DNA from: Pseudocercospora fijiensis CIRAD86
Taxonomy: Eukaryota; Ascomycota; Dothideomycetes; Mycosphaerellales; Mycosphaerellaceae
DNA length: 64,000 nt
NCBI RefSeq assembly: GCF_000340215.1
Contig: NW_006921532.1
Coordinates: 3,733,126 to 3,797,125, forward strand
Direction: 5' to 3'
The notes under the pieces are model-generated. The model did no database searches. It was not told where the DNA came from and saw only the letters and a program-made list of their open reading frames with translations. The position numbers were made by a program, and so were the translations under genes. Below, one piece after another: positions 23,601 through 33,115 of the stretch (position 1 is its first letter; each line of letters begins with the position of its first letter).

Positions 23601-25900
23601 CTTTTAACGGCCTAAAGCAACGCTTTACTAATGTCCCCTTATTGTACCATTTCGTACTAAGCAAGCAGATCCGAATTGAAACTAACGCTTTACAGTTCGC
23701 TATATTAGCTATTATGTTATAGCAGGCTAATAATACCTATTAGCACCCGATTGCCTTCTTTTTACGGAAGATAATCGATATAGAACGTCGGTACGAGACC
23801 TACGAGTAAGAGCTCCTAGCAATCGTAGAAGCCTTCAAGTACTAGCGCTATTGTCTCGATAGTACTTAGTACCCTATTTAGGTCTATACGGACTATAACA
23901 ACCTCCGTAGAATTACGAAGGTTACTAGGGTTATAGGTCGACAGGCTAGATAGGCCGTCTACCTCGCCGGGTTCGATTTTGATATATTATATCGGCTAGG
24001 CGTAAGTAACTCTGCTAATAGCCTATCGAGGCGACCTAATTACGATAGCGAAACCTAATACATTAATTCTCTATTTCTAACCCTGCAGTATAAGATTGCT
24101 ATAAACCTTGCTATAAAGCAGGCGCAGGATAAGCGGACTTCCGGACCCCGCGGCGGCAATAAATACTATAGCGGAGTTGTCGTTCTTCTAGTATACGTTA
24201 AAAGAAAGAACGTAGATCGCTCGAGCTATAACGACTCGATTAAAGATATTGCTATCTATAGCGATAGCACTATAGAAGAGGTTGTAGTTAATCCGGCTAC
24301 TAGTGCTATTAGATGCATATAATGCGTACCTCGTTCGATAGCGAGGGTGCTATTAAATGACCTTGTAAATAGGGATAGTTAATCGTTTATAGATAAGCTG
24401 TTACGTGCTTAGCAGAGGGACGCCTTTGCTGTCGAGCGCATTAATAAGCTTGTAAGTAGGCGGGCGACTCGATCTAGCAAGAGTAACAATAATTAGTCGA
24501 TCGACGACAAAGGTTACTTAAAGTTTAAGGGCAGATACTATGTCCCTGCTAAACAATCGATTAGATAAGAGCTTTTAAAGAGGCACTATAATAGTGAACT
24601 CGCTAGTTACTATAGTATAGAGAGGTCGCACGAGTTACTATCGCGCATATACTACTAGCTAAATAGTAAGCGGCATATAAAGGAGTATATACAGATCTGT
24701 ATAGTATGCTAGCGAGTTAAAGCACTAAAGCACTTACTATTTAGCGAGTTGTCTTCACTCCCTGTTCTAAAGAAGCCTTTTATAGAGCTTATAATAGATT
24801 TTATTATAGGTCTTCCCCCTACTAAGCGAAGAGGAAGCAAGGATATCTTTAACGCTATCCTAGTCGTTATAGACTAGTTTACTAAGGGCGCTCGATACAT
24901 CCTAGCGCGGAAAGATTAGACTGCTATTAATATAGCAGAAGCGCTATAGAACAACATCTTCTATACCTATTAGGGGACCCCTAAAGGGATAGTCTCTAAC
25001 CGAGGCTCGACATTCATATCTTATTATTAGAGTGAGATTTGCCTATAGCTGAGACTTAAGCATCGCCTGTCTATAGCATTCTATCTACAAATAGATAGTT
25101 AAACCGAAAGGCAGAATGCTACGCTATAGCAGTACCTACGCAGCTACATTAATGAGAACCCTAATAACTAGGTCAATCTCCTATAACTAGCCGAATTCGT
25201 GTATAACAACAGTGTCTACTTATCTACTAAGGTATTACCTTACTTCGCTATAATAGGCTAGAACGCTGCCTTACTATAAGATCTATTTACCTCGCTCGAG
25301 GCCGAGCGCAAGGAAAGGGAAGCGTATTAAGTACTAACCCCTAAAACACTAGCGGCTATTAAGAGGGTTCAAAAGATGCGAGAAATTCACGCTATAATAG
25401 CTAACAAACTAGCAAAGGCCTAGGCCTATTAGAAGGCCTACTATAACAAACACTATACGCTAATAACCTTTAAGCAAGGCGATATAGTTATGCTTAGTAT
25501 AAAGAACCTCCGCATCCGCAAACACCTATTACCTAATAGCAAAACAAGGCCTAAGCTCGCACTAAGATATATTAGCCTATTCCGCATTCGAGAGGCTAAG
25601 GGCATACAGGCCTATTAGTTATAGCTTCTACCTCATTACACTATCTATAACACCTTCTATATATCCCTTCTTAAGCTATATTACCTACGCGAGGGGGATA
25701 AAGCCCCTACTAAATATAAAGATATACTAGCGGATAGTAAAGAGCTATAGTCTGTAGAACGTATTCTAAAGCACCGGACTAGGCAAGGCAAGAAGGAGTA
25801 CCTATTAAGATAGCAAGGCTATTTACCTAAATAGGACTTATAGGAAGCTAAAGGTTCCTTTAAAAACATAACTAAGTTGTTAGATAAGTATTAGACTAGT
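20640..25900 (+). pseudogene. Gypsy-2 gag-pol (RIP-mutated)
   Basis: Gag begins near 20,640 with an Ala/Pro/Lys-rich segment. A zinc knuckle beginning KCFNCDSTS lies at about 21,890-21,940, with later Cys/His positions changed to Tyr, as CA to TA on either strand would do. A protease-like LDLGNSVSALI is near 22,160-22,190. The RT has [20 protein letters not shown] (22,880-22,940) and VYLDNILVY near 23,217-23,240, where YxDD has become YLDN. The integrase has an H/H/C/C-like block at 24,570-24,720, IIDFIIGLP near 24,792 and SNRGSTF near 24,995 (Asp to Asn). The chromodomain-like segment (VERILKHRTRQGKKEYLL) is at about 25,755-25,890. The unbroken part 22,709-23,083 covers the first half of the RT. 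Dozens of TAG/TAA stops make it dead. Confidence 0.88.
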
Positions 25901-25929
25901 ATAAAGAACAAGAAGAAGGCTAAGGGCCT

Positions 25930-27052
25930 ATAATGTCGCCTAGGAACAATACTACCCCCGGGGTACTATTAGCTAACTAATTAGAGGCCGGCAAACTAGG
26001 ACAATAAGACTACACTAGGCGCGCTACGACGCGTCTATTAGTTAATCGCATGCTCTTTTAAGGACTCTAACTCTTTACTAACGCGCCCTGCAGGTCCCCC
26101 TCTTATTCTCTTATTCTATTAGGGCCTCGAGGCCTAGGCAATCGGCGAAGACAGCGCGGCCGACGCGGCTATGTTAGTAACGGTATTGCGGAGTATACTA
26201 TTAGTTAAAGAAGAAGATTAGAAGCGAGGTAAAGTTAGCGCCAAGACGACTAGCGCCGCTATTATTAATATTACCTAGTCGCTACTATTATTAACCTTAC
26301 CTACGTTAAAACTTTAAGGCACCTTTAATTAAAACTTTAATTAAAGCTTTAAGCCTATTAAAGGTTTGATTAAAACTTTAAGCCGCCTAAAAGATTGAGC
26401 GACTAATAGACTAACTAAGGGCAAAACTATAGAGCTAAGCTAGCCGGGGTCGATCTTGCGGATAATAGGTTACTCCTCGATCTATCTAATCCTTTAAGCG
26501 AGGCGAACCTCTACTACTATACTTACAATAGCCTTTACCTATAGAAACTAGAAGAACTGAGTTTTTTGAAAAGATAAGATAAGATTAACACTTAAAGGCT
26601 GCTAAACCTAGCTAATTAGGGCTAGCGAAACTACGAATAATAAGAATAATAACCCTCGGAAACGGACAAACCCTCGGAAGCGGACATTGCTAGGTCTTTT
26701 AAGAGTAGACGCAAAGAACTCGATACAATATTACTTAGAACGGAGGCAGTGCTATAATACCTCGTACGTCTACCTATTATAGTAGGGAAGACGCGCTCGT
26801 ATTATAATTAGTCGAAGGCCTTTAATTCTTGTAGATATATATTACTTTATAGTTTATTATATATAGAGGTAGCGCAGTTAGAGTTATATATTGTATTATT
26901 AGAGGTAAGGTTTAATATAGTTATATAATTAGGTAGTTAAGTGTTTAATTTAGCGCGGGCTAAGTAGCTTATTAGACTAGCTAAGTTAGCGGTAATAGAG
27001 GTCGTAGGATATAGATAGGCTACGAGGGCGCGGCCTTTAGAAGGGAAGCGTA
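25930..27052. other. Gypsy-2 3' non-coding region with short direct repeats
   Basis: No gene seen. It holds a run of AAAACTTTAA-like words (about 26,305-26,395) and an exact-period 18-bp direct repeat, ACCCTCGGAARCGGACAW, at 26652-26669 and 26670-26687. The last 250 bp before the 3' LTR are AT-rich. The direct repeat may be the stub of a smaller insertion. Confidence 0.5.
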
Positions 27053-27248
27053 TATTAGAGCCAAAGAGGCTATACGTAATTGGCATATAATTAGGCCGAG
27101 TAAAGCTAGGGTCTTAGTGCCTTAGGTAGGGCTTGGCGCTTAGCGTTAGGCTAACTCTCCTACCTTCCTCCCTCTCCTCTTAGATCCTTATCGAATACTA
27201 CTCGTACCTACTACTACCCTATCTACCTGCTAATATACCCTTCTTATA
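27053..27248 (+). repeat. Gypsy-2 3' LTR
   Basis: 196 bp, beginning TATTAGAG (TG changed to TA) and ending TTCTTATA; TSD ACAAT follows. Confidence 0.95.
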
Positions 27249-27412
27249 ACAATAAGGGTAAGAGCAAGTAGATATACCTCGAATTTAGCGTAACAGCTAT
27301 ACTATACGTTAACTTTGGCTTTATTAAGTTATCGCTAGCAACCTTAGTAGAAATTACTATATTCCTAAAGCCCTTTGGAATTTGAAGCATATTTCAACCA
27401 AATTCATTAGGG

Positions 27413-27498
27413 GAGTTGCTAGCAACTCGAGGTTGGGGGTAGGACAGGGGTAAAAGTGGGTCGAGCCAATCAGCGCGAGTTGCTGATATACAGACACC
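27413..27498. repeat. MULE right terminus: subterminal palindrome plus TIR
   Basis: The same perfect 16-bp palindrome GAGTTGCTAGCAACTC is at 27413-27428, and the TIR (inverted copy of the left one) is at 27478-27498. Distance between palindrome and TIR is 49 bp here and 23 bp on the left, and the DNA between them is not conserved. Confidence 0.85.
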
Positions 27499-27507
27499 TG
27501 CAAAACT
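27499..27507. repeat. Target-site duplication, right side of MULE
   Basis: Exact copy of TGCAAAACT found at 4025-4033. It marks the right edge of the insertion, in the 3' flank of the hydratase gene. Confidence 0.9.
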
Positions 27508-27549
27508 TCTTGCAACTTCCATGCAATCTAGCTCCGCACTGATCTAGTC

Positions 27550-28548
27550 TCATTCCGTGCGAAAGCGTAGGTCCAAGCCCGGCAGGTCTATGCCTTTGAG
27601 CTTTGTACTCCAATGCTCTCCATTTTGGATCGGAAAAGCTCTTGTCAATGTACCTGTCGTGATAATCTCACCGGCTTCCAATGGCTTGCTGTACTCATCT
27701 TTCGCCAGAAGCTCAGTTAAATGCCTCAAGGCTTTTACTGGACTGCCGAGCACATTGTGCCCATAGCCGCTGTCTAGCTCCTTTCCATAATGATATAGGC
27801 GGACCTCAAAATCTTGAAGACTTTGCAGTAATGTTGCGTCTGCGTTGCCTCGAAGCATTTTCCGGGGCCCAACAAGCAGAAGACCATGTAGCGCAAATGC
27901 CGCAGTAGTGTCTGCTGCAGTAAATTTCCAGTGCGGGTAGACTGAGGCAACTATCTCGAAGCCATGAGCAATCCACTCGATACAAGACAGGATGTCGATA
28001 TCATTCATTTCCGGTTGAGGAACGCCTTTAAGGCCAAATATAATCTCCGGCTCAATACGAGGTTCCATGGCATTCAAGCTGCGCAGATCTGCGAGCATTG
28101 TCTTTCCTTGAGTCATTTCCTCGGAGCTTGGTAAATCGATGATGGTGTTTTGGTACATGTAGCTCCAATTTGATTCATCGATGCCATATTCGTGCCAAAT
28201 GTTTTTATTCGTGAAGCCGATTTTGCGCCCAGCCACAACCTCGCCATTCATCTCGCGAAGTTGTCTGATAGCGGCAGCAATATGATACGCCTTCTTCTGG
28301 TCAAACTCTCCGCCACCAGACTGGGCCTTTGATAGCAAAGGAATTTGATAGTTGTGAGATCTGGCATGTTCGGCAAAGACGGCCAATTTTCGAATTGCGT
28401 CAGGGAACGCCTCCCACTTTGTCTTCTTCTTCAGCATGCCATCAATATCGTTCGCTTCGGTTGCCCATCGCCGCTGAAAACAAGGCCTCAAAGGATTTAC
28501 CAACCTTGCAGTGGCGCGAGGTAGGGGTTGAGCTCTCAAGGAAGCCAT
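27550..28548 (-). CDS. 2-keto-4-pentenoate hydratase-like (FAH/MhpD superfamily), probably mitochondrial
   Basis: Single exon, 332 residues. The fold family comprises hydratases and decarboxylases acting on 2-oxo-pent-4-enoate or oxohept-3-ene-dioate in aromatic catabolism. The fungal substrate is not known. Family features are GRKIGFTN (107-114), RIEPEIIF (164-171, acidic metal-ligand region) and the C-terminal GEIITTGTLTRAFPI block. The first 30 residues are rich in Arg, Ala and Ser with few acids (ASLRAQPLPRATARL), which suggests a mitochondrial presequence. The MULE target duplication ends 42 bp past the stop codon, so its polyadenylation region may lie in transposon DNA. No RIP-type stops occur in the coding region. 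It is tandem with, and downstream of, HIR1. Confidence 0.85.
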   Translation of the reverse strand: MASLRAQPLPRATARLVNPLRPCFQRRWATEANDIDGMLKKKTKWEAFPDAIRKLAVFAEHARSHNYQIPLLSKAQSGGGEFDQKKAYHIAAAIRQLREMNGEVVAGRKIGFTNKNIWHEYGIDESNWSYMYQNTIIDLPSSEEMTQGKTMLADLRSLNAMEPRIEPEIIFGLKGVPQPEMNDIDILSCIEWIAHGFEIVASVYPHWKFTAADTTAAFALHGLLLVGPRKMLRGNADATLLQSLQDFEVRLYHYGKELDSGYGHNVLGSPVKALRHLTELLAKDEYSKPLEAGEIITTGTLTRAFPIQNGEHWSTKLKGIDLPGLDLRFRTE

Positions 28549-28989
28549 GATTGATCCCTGTACCTCACGGAAGCCCAGATGAGCAAAGATGTAGACAAAG
28601 ATGTTTGTTCAGGAGATGGTCAACACTTCTCGGCCATGTTCGAAAGCCGATTGGGATCTTGCGGTTGCGATGATGCGTAGGTAGGATGTCAATGTTGATG
28701 AAAGCTTCGTGAAAGTATGCACAGCCAAGCTTTCCACGGCCCGGTCCAGCTGCTCGTCAACCTCATCAAGCATTCACTCCAGTGAAGGAGTGAGCTACGG
28801 ACTCCATGTGCGTCCATCGCCGCGCCCTTCCACAAACGTTTTTGGTGTCATGCTACGGTAATGGTGAGTTGAGGAGTATGCATTCGGGTAGAGGTAGTCC
28901 ATTGCTAGCCCACAGCACGCCATCTCGGCATGCGACCAGAAAAATCACCTGTTCTTACATTGGATTACTACATGTATACAAAGACCGCT
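28549..28989. other. Intergenic: hydratase promoter and HIR1 3' region
   Basis: 440 bp between two minus-strand genes. No further gene is seen. Confidence 0.5.
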
Positions 28990-31900
28990 TTAGGACCCGT
29001 CCGTGATCATAGCAGTGTCTCCGCCATTCACGATCTTAGGCGTTGTGTCCAGAACGCCAACATAACGTGCGTATGGCACTGTTATCCTTTGGAGATCTCT
29101 GTGCTTGCCTAGAACCATTACCACTTCCTTAAGCAAATCTTCACGCTTCCAACCGACGATCTCATCGCCCGTACTCCATTCAACACCAACGTCAGTCTCG
29201 TCGGATCCATCTTCTACTGCAAATATGCGCCCCATCAGGCCTTTCAAAAGCTCATCAACCTTTCCTCGGAGGCCTTCAGCGCCAATGCGTTTAGCATACA
29301 TGATGAGATAAAGTCGGAATTCGTCTTTAGCGCCGAGCGACTGAGCTGCTGCCATGCGGTTCTCAAGATGGGCAATGGAAACGGATGATTCGAATCCCTC
29401 GAAACCTTCAGCAGACAGAAGTTGCTTCACCAGACGCTGCAAGAAGTAGGCTCTGCCTTTCAAGAGCGATTGTGAAGTCGTATTTCGTTCAAGTAGAGGC
29501 ACTATTCCGGCCGATATATTCTCTGGATGAATCTCATCGAGGAAAGTGCCCTGACCAGATGAAGACTTGGCAGAACTCGTCTTGGTAGAGGAGGCGACAG
29601 TTGAAATGCTTGTATCTGTGGTGTTCCAGTACTGTGATCCGACGGCCCACCATGATTCGCTTAAGCGCTGCCAGCAGTACATGTTCGGGTTGTACGCGAA
29701 GCCGTCACCATTCGACATACCCACCACTATCTTGCCTTGACTGTTCAGCCGTGCGAACATCACACTGGGTCCGTTTGTCAGATGCGGTTGTTGGGCTTGC
29801 ACTGCTGCGTCCAGCGCCGGCGCAAGAGAGACAGGCGCATGTGGTGAACTCATGGTCTTGATGTTCCATACATAGCACTGCCCAATGGCAGTCACGGCAA
29901 GGAGCCACCAGCCACGACAATCTAGAATCACGGGCTGCGATTCAAGCACGCAGGCGTTTAATAACCTTCTGCCAGCAGGTGTCCAAATATGAACACTGCC
30001 GTCCTCGCATGACGCGGCCCAGAAATTGCGATTGCCAGTGATCAATAACACAGCTCTCGGGAGAAAGTCTTGCCATAGCGTCTGGCTTCTCCTTGTCAAT
30101 GTGATTCGCGTGGGCTCTTTGTCTTGTGCACGACCGGTCCGTGACGGACCTGACGCATTTCTGGCTTCGAAGACAATTGATGCATCATTGTCAGTGCTGT
30201 CGCCATTTGGCTGCGGATCGCCCTCGTTGCTAATTCTGTGGGGATCGAGAGGTCGCAGAATGACATTTCGTACCAAAGGTACCGCAAGCCTCGTTTGGCT
30301 GATTGTTGTGACCGGGTTGATTATAGCAGGACGCAAGACTTCCGGCACATCAACAGGCTTGCTGACACCTGTCGCGGAGCTGGCAGGGACAAGACCATTC
30401 TCAGTGTTGTGCACGATAGGCGTGGCGCCAGTCTGTTGTGCAGCATGCACTCGCCTTTCGCTGATCTTTCCTTCTTCATCGTCGCCATCCATCTCCGCGT
30501 ACTTTCTCTTGTTGCCCAGCAACAGACTGGCCAGCCCTCCCTTGGGTAACCCTTCGTACGGCTTGCTGACATCAACAACCTTAGCTGGCTCATCCGAGGC
30601 TGCAGCTCCGTGCTTCACTGCAGCTTGAAGCTGGGGTCGCGGGAGATTCGACTCGCCCTGGTTAGAAGATGAGAGCAACAACGGAGCGACTCGCTTCTTT
30701 CCATCTTTCGTGATAGTCACTCGCTGTTTCAGTTTATCGATGCGTTCGGCCTGTGGGTTCTTTGGAGGCGCCGGATGTGGATCTGCAGTAGTTCCATTTG
30801 TGAGGCCATTTGTGACCGGCTCTTTGATAGTCGCCTGGCTGTTCACCTGAGCGCCATCGCCCATGAGGTCACCCATTCGACCTTCCACTCGATTCATCTC
30901 GGCGTCCTTACTCTGCTCTTCGAGTAACAGTGCATCCGTGTTTTCGACAATGCCAACTCTGCGACCAGCGCCGTATTTGGCAAGTGCCTTATCGTATTCG
31001 CCAGCGGGTGCTGGATAGCCAAGCTCGCCCTTCTCGAAGACCAGGGCCGCAATCGTGCCATCCAGTGCTGTCAAGAACAGCGTTTCGCCGTCGGGGCTCC
31101 AGGCTAGATCGCTGATCGCTTTGGCACTCAATTCACTCGTGGTGACAAAAGGTCGCGGGAAGCTCGTATTCCATACTGAAAGTGTCTTGTCTTGTCCTGC
31201 ACACGCTACCACAGTCACTGCGCCAGGCGAAATATAGTCTTTTGGGATTACCGCAGGCGGCGGCTCTCTGCAAAATAGTCTGGGGGAAAACGCGCAGACC
31301 TCGACGGGCCCTTCGTGTCCGATCAGGTTGATCTCGCTGTCCCAGCTTCCTCGATTTATGATTGCCACAGAACTGACAGGCCCATTGACGGCATTTGCAG
31401 CAGCTATGTGCGCTCCTTCTGGGCTCCATGAGCATCTTCGGAAATATGTGGTCAGCGGCGAGGTGTTGAAGGGTGCAGAGACAGTGGTTTCGAGGGTGAA
31501 GTTACTGGTCTGGTCGTAGGCGGTGGCGTTGGGTGGGGGTGAGGTAAACCGGTAGATTTTTATGCTGCGGTCGTCGCTTGCAGTCGCAAAGTATTTGTTG
31601 GCTGGGTCGAAGGTGATGCCTTTTACGTGCGACTGGTGCTGAGCAAGTGTCTTCAGCTTCTCAAACGTGCTGCCGCTCCAGACGACAACCTTGCTGTCCA
31701 GGCCAACGGAGACAAGGATGGAGCTGTCGCAGCTCCAGCCTAGATCCTGCACATCGTTGTCGTGTCCGATCAAGCGGCGAAAAATGCGCCAGTTCTCTAC
31801 GGGGGGCGCTTCGTTGCTGCCAAACGTCGCATGCGCCGGCGGACCCGGGTCGAGCGTGTAGACGCATACTATTTTGTCGTCGGCGCCCGAAGCAAGATAC

Positions 31901-32169
31901 TTGCCGTTGGGGCTGAAGCGCACACTGTGGACAGTGCCGGAGTGGTAGGAGAGCGACGCGAGCTGCTTAGGCTGTGTCGCATCGCCATTTTCGATATTGC
32001 TGTGGTCTTCTGAAGCATTCACGATGGCCTCCGTGCTCCATATGCGTACGTGTCCGTCACCAGCTGCCGTCGCCAGGCGTGCGCCGTCTGGCGAGACATG
32101 GCAGCTGTATACTTCGTGATCCTTTTTCTCGCCTCCATGGATCAGCCACGATGGCTTGGTAAATCTCAT
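28990..32169 (-). CDS. HIR1: Histone chaperone HIR1 (HIRA orthologue)
   Basis: A single exon of 1,059 residues. HIR1 is the WD40 subunit of the HIR complex, which deposits H3-H4 independently of replication and represses histone genes and heterochromatic repeats. The start at 32169 (MRFTKPSWLIHGGEKKDHEV) matches the conserved HIR1 N-terminus; an in-frame ATG at 32343 would add 58 unconserved residues. A WD40 propeller occupies roughly the first 400 residues (blades such as HVRIWST, DDKIVCVY, DSKVVVWSG, DDRSIKIYRF, DKTLSVWN). ITKDGKKRVAP at 486-496 matches the B-domain that binds Asf1. A C-terminal Hira domain follows, including ILDCRGWWLLAVT. The length is typical of the family. It is divergent from the FIT/SCS3 gene across about 0.95 kb. 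Confidence 0.95.
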   Translation of the reverse strand: MRFTKPSWLIHGGEKKDHEVYSCHVSPDGARLATAAGDGHVRIWSTEAIVNASEDHSNIENGDATQPKQLASLSYHSGTVHSVRFSPNGKYLASGADDKIVCVYTLDPGPPAHATFGSNEAPPVENWRIFRRLIGHDNDVQDLGWSCDSSILVSVGLDSKVVVWSGSTFEKLKTLAQHQSHVKGITFDPANKYFATASDDRSIKIYRFTSPPPNATAYDQTSNFTLETTVSAPFNTSPLTTYFRRCSWSPEGAHIAAANAVNGPVSSVAIINRGSWDSEINLIGHEGPVEVCAFSPRLFCREPPPAVIPKDYISPGAVTVVACAGQDKTLSVWNTSFPRPFVTTSELSAKAISDLAWSPDGETLFLTALDGTIAALVFEKGELGYPAPAGEYDKALAKYGAGRRVGIVENTDALLLEEQSKDAEMNRVEGRMGDLMGDGAQVNSQATIKEPVTNGLTNGTTADPHPAPPKNPQAERIDKLKQRVTITKDGKKRVAPLLLSSSNQGESNLPRPQLQAAVKHGAAASDEPAKVVDVSKPYEGLPKGGLASLLLGNKRKYAEMDGDDEEGKISERRVHAAQQTGATPIVHNTENGLVPASSATGVSKPVDVPEVLRPAIINPVTTISQTRLAVPLVRNVILRPLDPHRISNEGDPQPNGDSTDNDASIVFEARNASGPSRTGRAQDKEPTRITLTRRSQTLWQDFLPRAVLLITGNRNFWAASCEDGSVHIWTPAGRRLLNACVLESQPVILDCRGWWLLAVTAIGQCYVWNIKTMSSPHAPVSLAPALDAAVQAQQPHLTNGPSVMFARLNSQGKIVVGMSNGDGFAYNPNMYCWQRLSESWWAVGSQYWNTTDTSISTVASSTKTSSAKSSSGQGTFLDEIHPENISAGIVPLLERNTTSQSLLKGRAYFLQRLVKQLLSAEGFEGFESSVSIAHLENRMAAAQSLGAKDEFRLYLIMYAKRIGAEGLRGKVDELLKGLMGRIFAVEDGSDETDVGVEWSTGDEIVGWKREDLLKEVVMVLGKHRDLQRITVPYARYVGVLDTTPKIVNGGDTAMITDGS

Positions 32170-33115
32170 TGTCGCTCGATCATATCGCGTTCGTTGAGTG
32201 TGTTCGCCGTTCTCGCCTGAGTAGAGTGTGTATTCGCGTGCGGATGCTGGCCTTTTGCGACATGTGAGGTTGCTGTTCTGGTCACTGTTACAGGTGGAAG
32301 CTCGCGCCGAGCTTGACTTGGCGAACGCGACGGGAATGATCACATGCGGTCCCCTGAGCGTCAGAATGCCTTAATGCCTTACATTAGTTCATTCACTTCG
32401 ATAGCAGTTCGGAGCCGAAAGCATTGCCGTTTGTTCGAGTTTCACAAGGTAATTTCATAATGGCTACTAACGTTCTTTCTGTCGCAGTGTCGCTAACGAG
32501 TCTTGACACAAAAGACGATCCGAATATCAGATCTGGCCTTGGGGCCACATTCACTCAAGATCGAATCTTCCATACTGCCAGCCGTTATGACGGTCTCCAG
32601 TCATAGATGAAAGATGTCAGGTTGAGAAAACGTTTTGTTCGTAATCTGGCAACTTGAATGGTAGTGTGCCTTCATCTACTGGTACGTTTCTTATGGAAGT
32701 GTAAGACAAGGACCCTCACAAGGACCAAGGTTGCGTCGTATGATCAAATTGAGAGATATTGACTTGAAAGCCGCTAGTTGCAACTTGCAGATCATCTTTA
32801 CGAGCGAGTCTCGTGTAGGAGCCGTGATCTGTATGGCTCCAGAAGCTCATTGACCAGCAAAGTAACATTCGAACAACTGCAACATCTCACTGAGAGGCGT
32901 AGTAGAAGCAGTGTTGAGGTGAGGCCAAGTGCCAAGTGCCATGTGAAAACGTTGCTCGCCCGCGCCCCTCCCCCGGCTTTCGATTTGCAAAGAATGACGT
33001 TGCCCCTTGCCAGATTTCTGGAAGCTTGACCTTTACTCCGGTATACACTACACTTTGAGCACCTCAAGTTGCGAAACAACCCACGCTCGCGCAGAGCACT
33101 CCTCACTCTCTTCCT
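32170..33115. promoter_or_regulatory. Shared upstream region of HIR1 and the FIT/SCS3 gene
   Basis: About 946 bp between two divergent starts. Nothing with coding character is seen. The core promoters of both genes must lie here, but I cannot assign elements. Confidence 0.5.

Larger units (their letters stand above)
20226..27248 (+). mobile_element. Gypsy-2: 7.0-kb chromodomain Ty3/Gypsy retrotransposon
   Basis: LTRs of 196 bp (20226-20421, 27053-27248) are flanked by ACAAT at 20221-20225 and 27249-27253. It reads on the plus strand, with a purine-rich tract (AGAAGGGAAGCG) just before the 3' LTR. The LTRs differ at 10 sites, all transitions and nine of them CA/TG to TA. The 3' LTR start has changed from TG to TA. 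It is inserted in the 3' part of the MULE. Gag, protease, RT, RNase H, integrase and chromodomain are in the usual order. About 1.1 kb between chromodomain and 3' LTR has no recognisable gene. Confidence 0.93.
4034..27498 (+). mobile_element. Mutator-like (MULE) DNA transposon carrying two nested Gypsy elements
   Basis: The ends are imperfect inverted repeats of about 21 bp sharing GTGTCTGTATAYCAGCAACT (left 4034-4055, right 27478-27498 in reverse complement), flanked by a perfect 9-bp duplication TGCAAAACT. Taking out the two nested retrotransposons leaves about 3.3 kb (4034-5000, 18178-20225, 27254-27498), a plausible size for a MULE. The internal gene reads on the plus strand and resembles a MULE transposase. 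The element is peppered with TAG/TAA replacing CAG/CAA/TGG, which indicates RIP. The right end lies only 42 bp past the stop codon of the hydratase gene. Confidence 0.88.

Noticed and set aside
32170..32343. Longer HIR1 starting at 32343
   Set aside because: The added 58 residues are low-complexity and unlike HIR1; MRFTKPSW is the conserved start.
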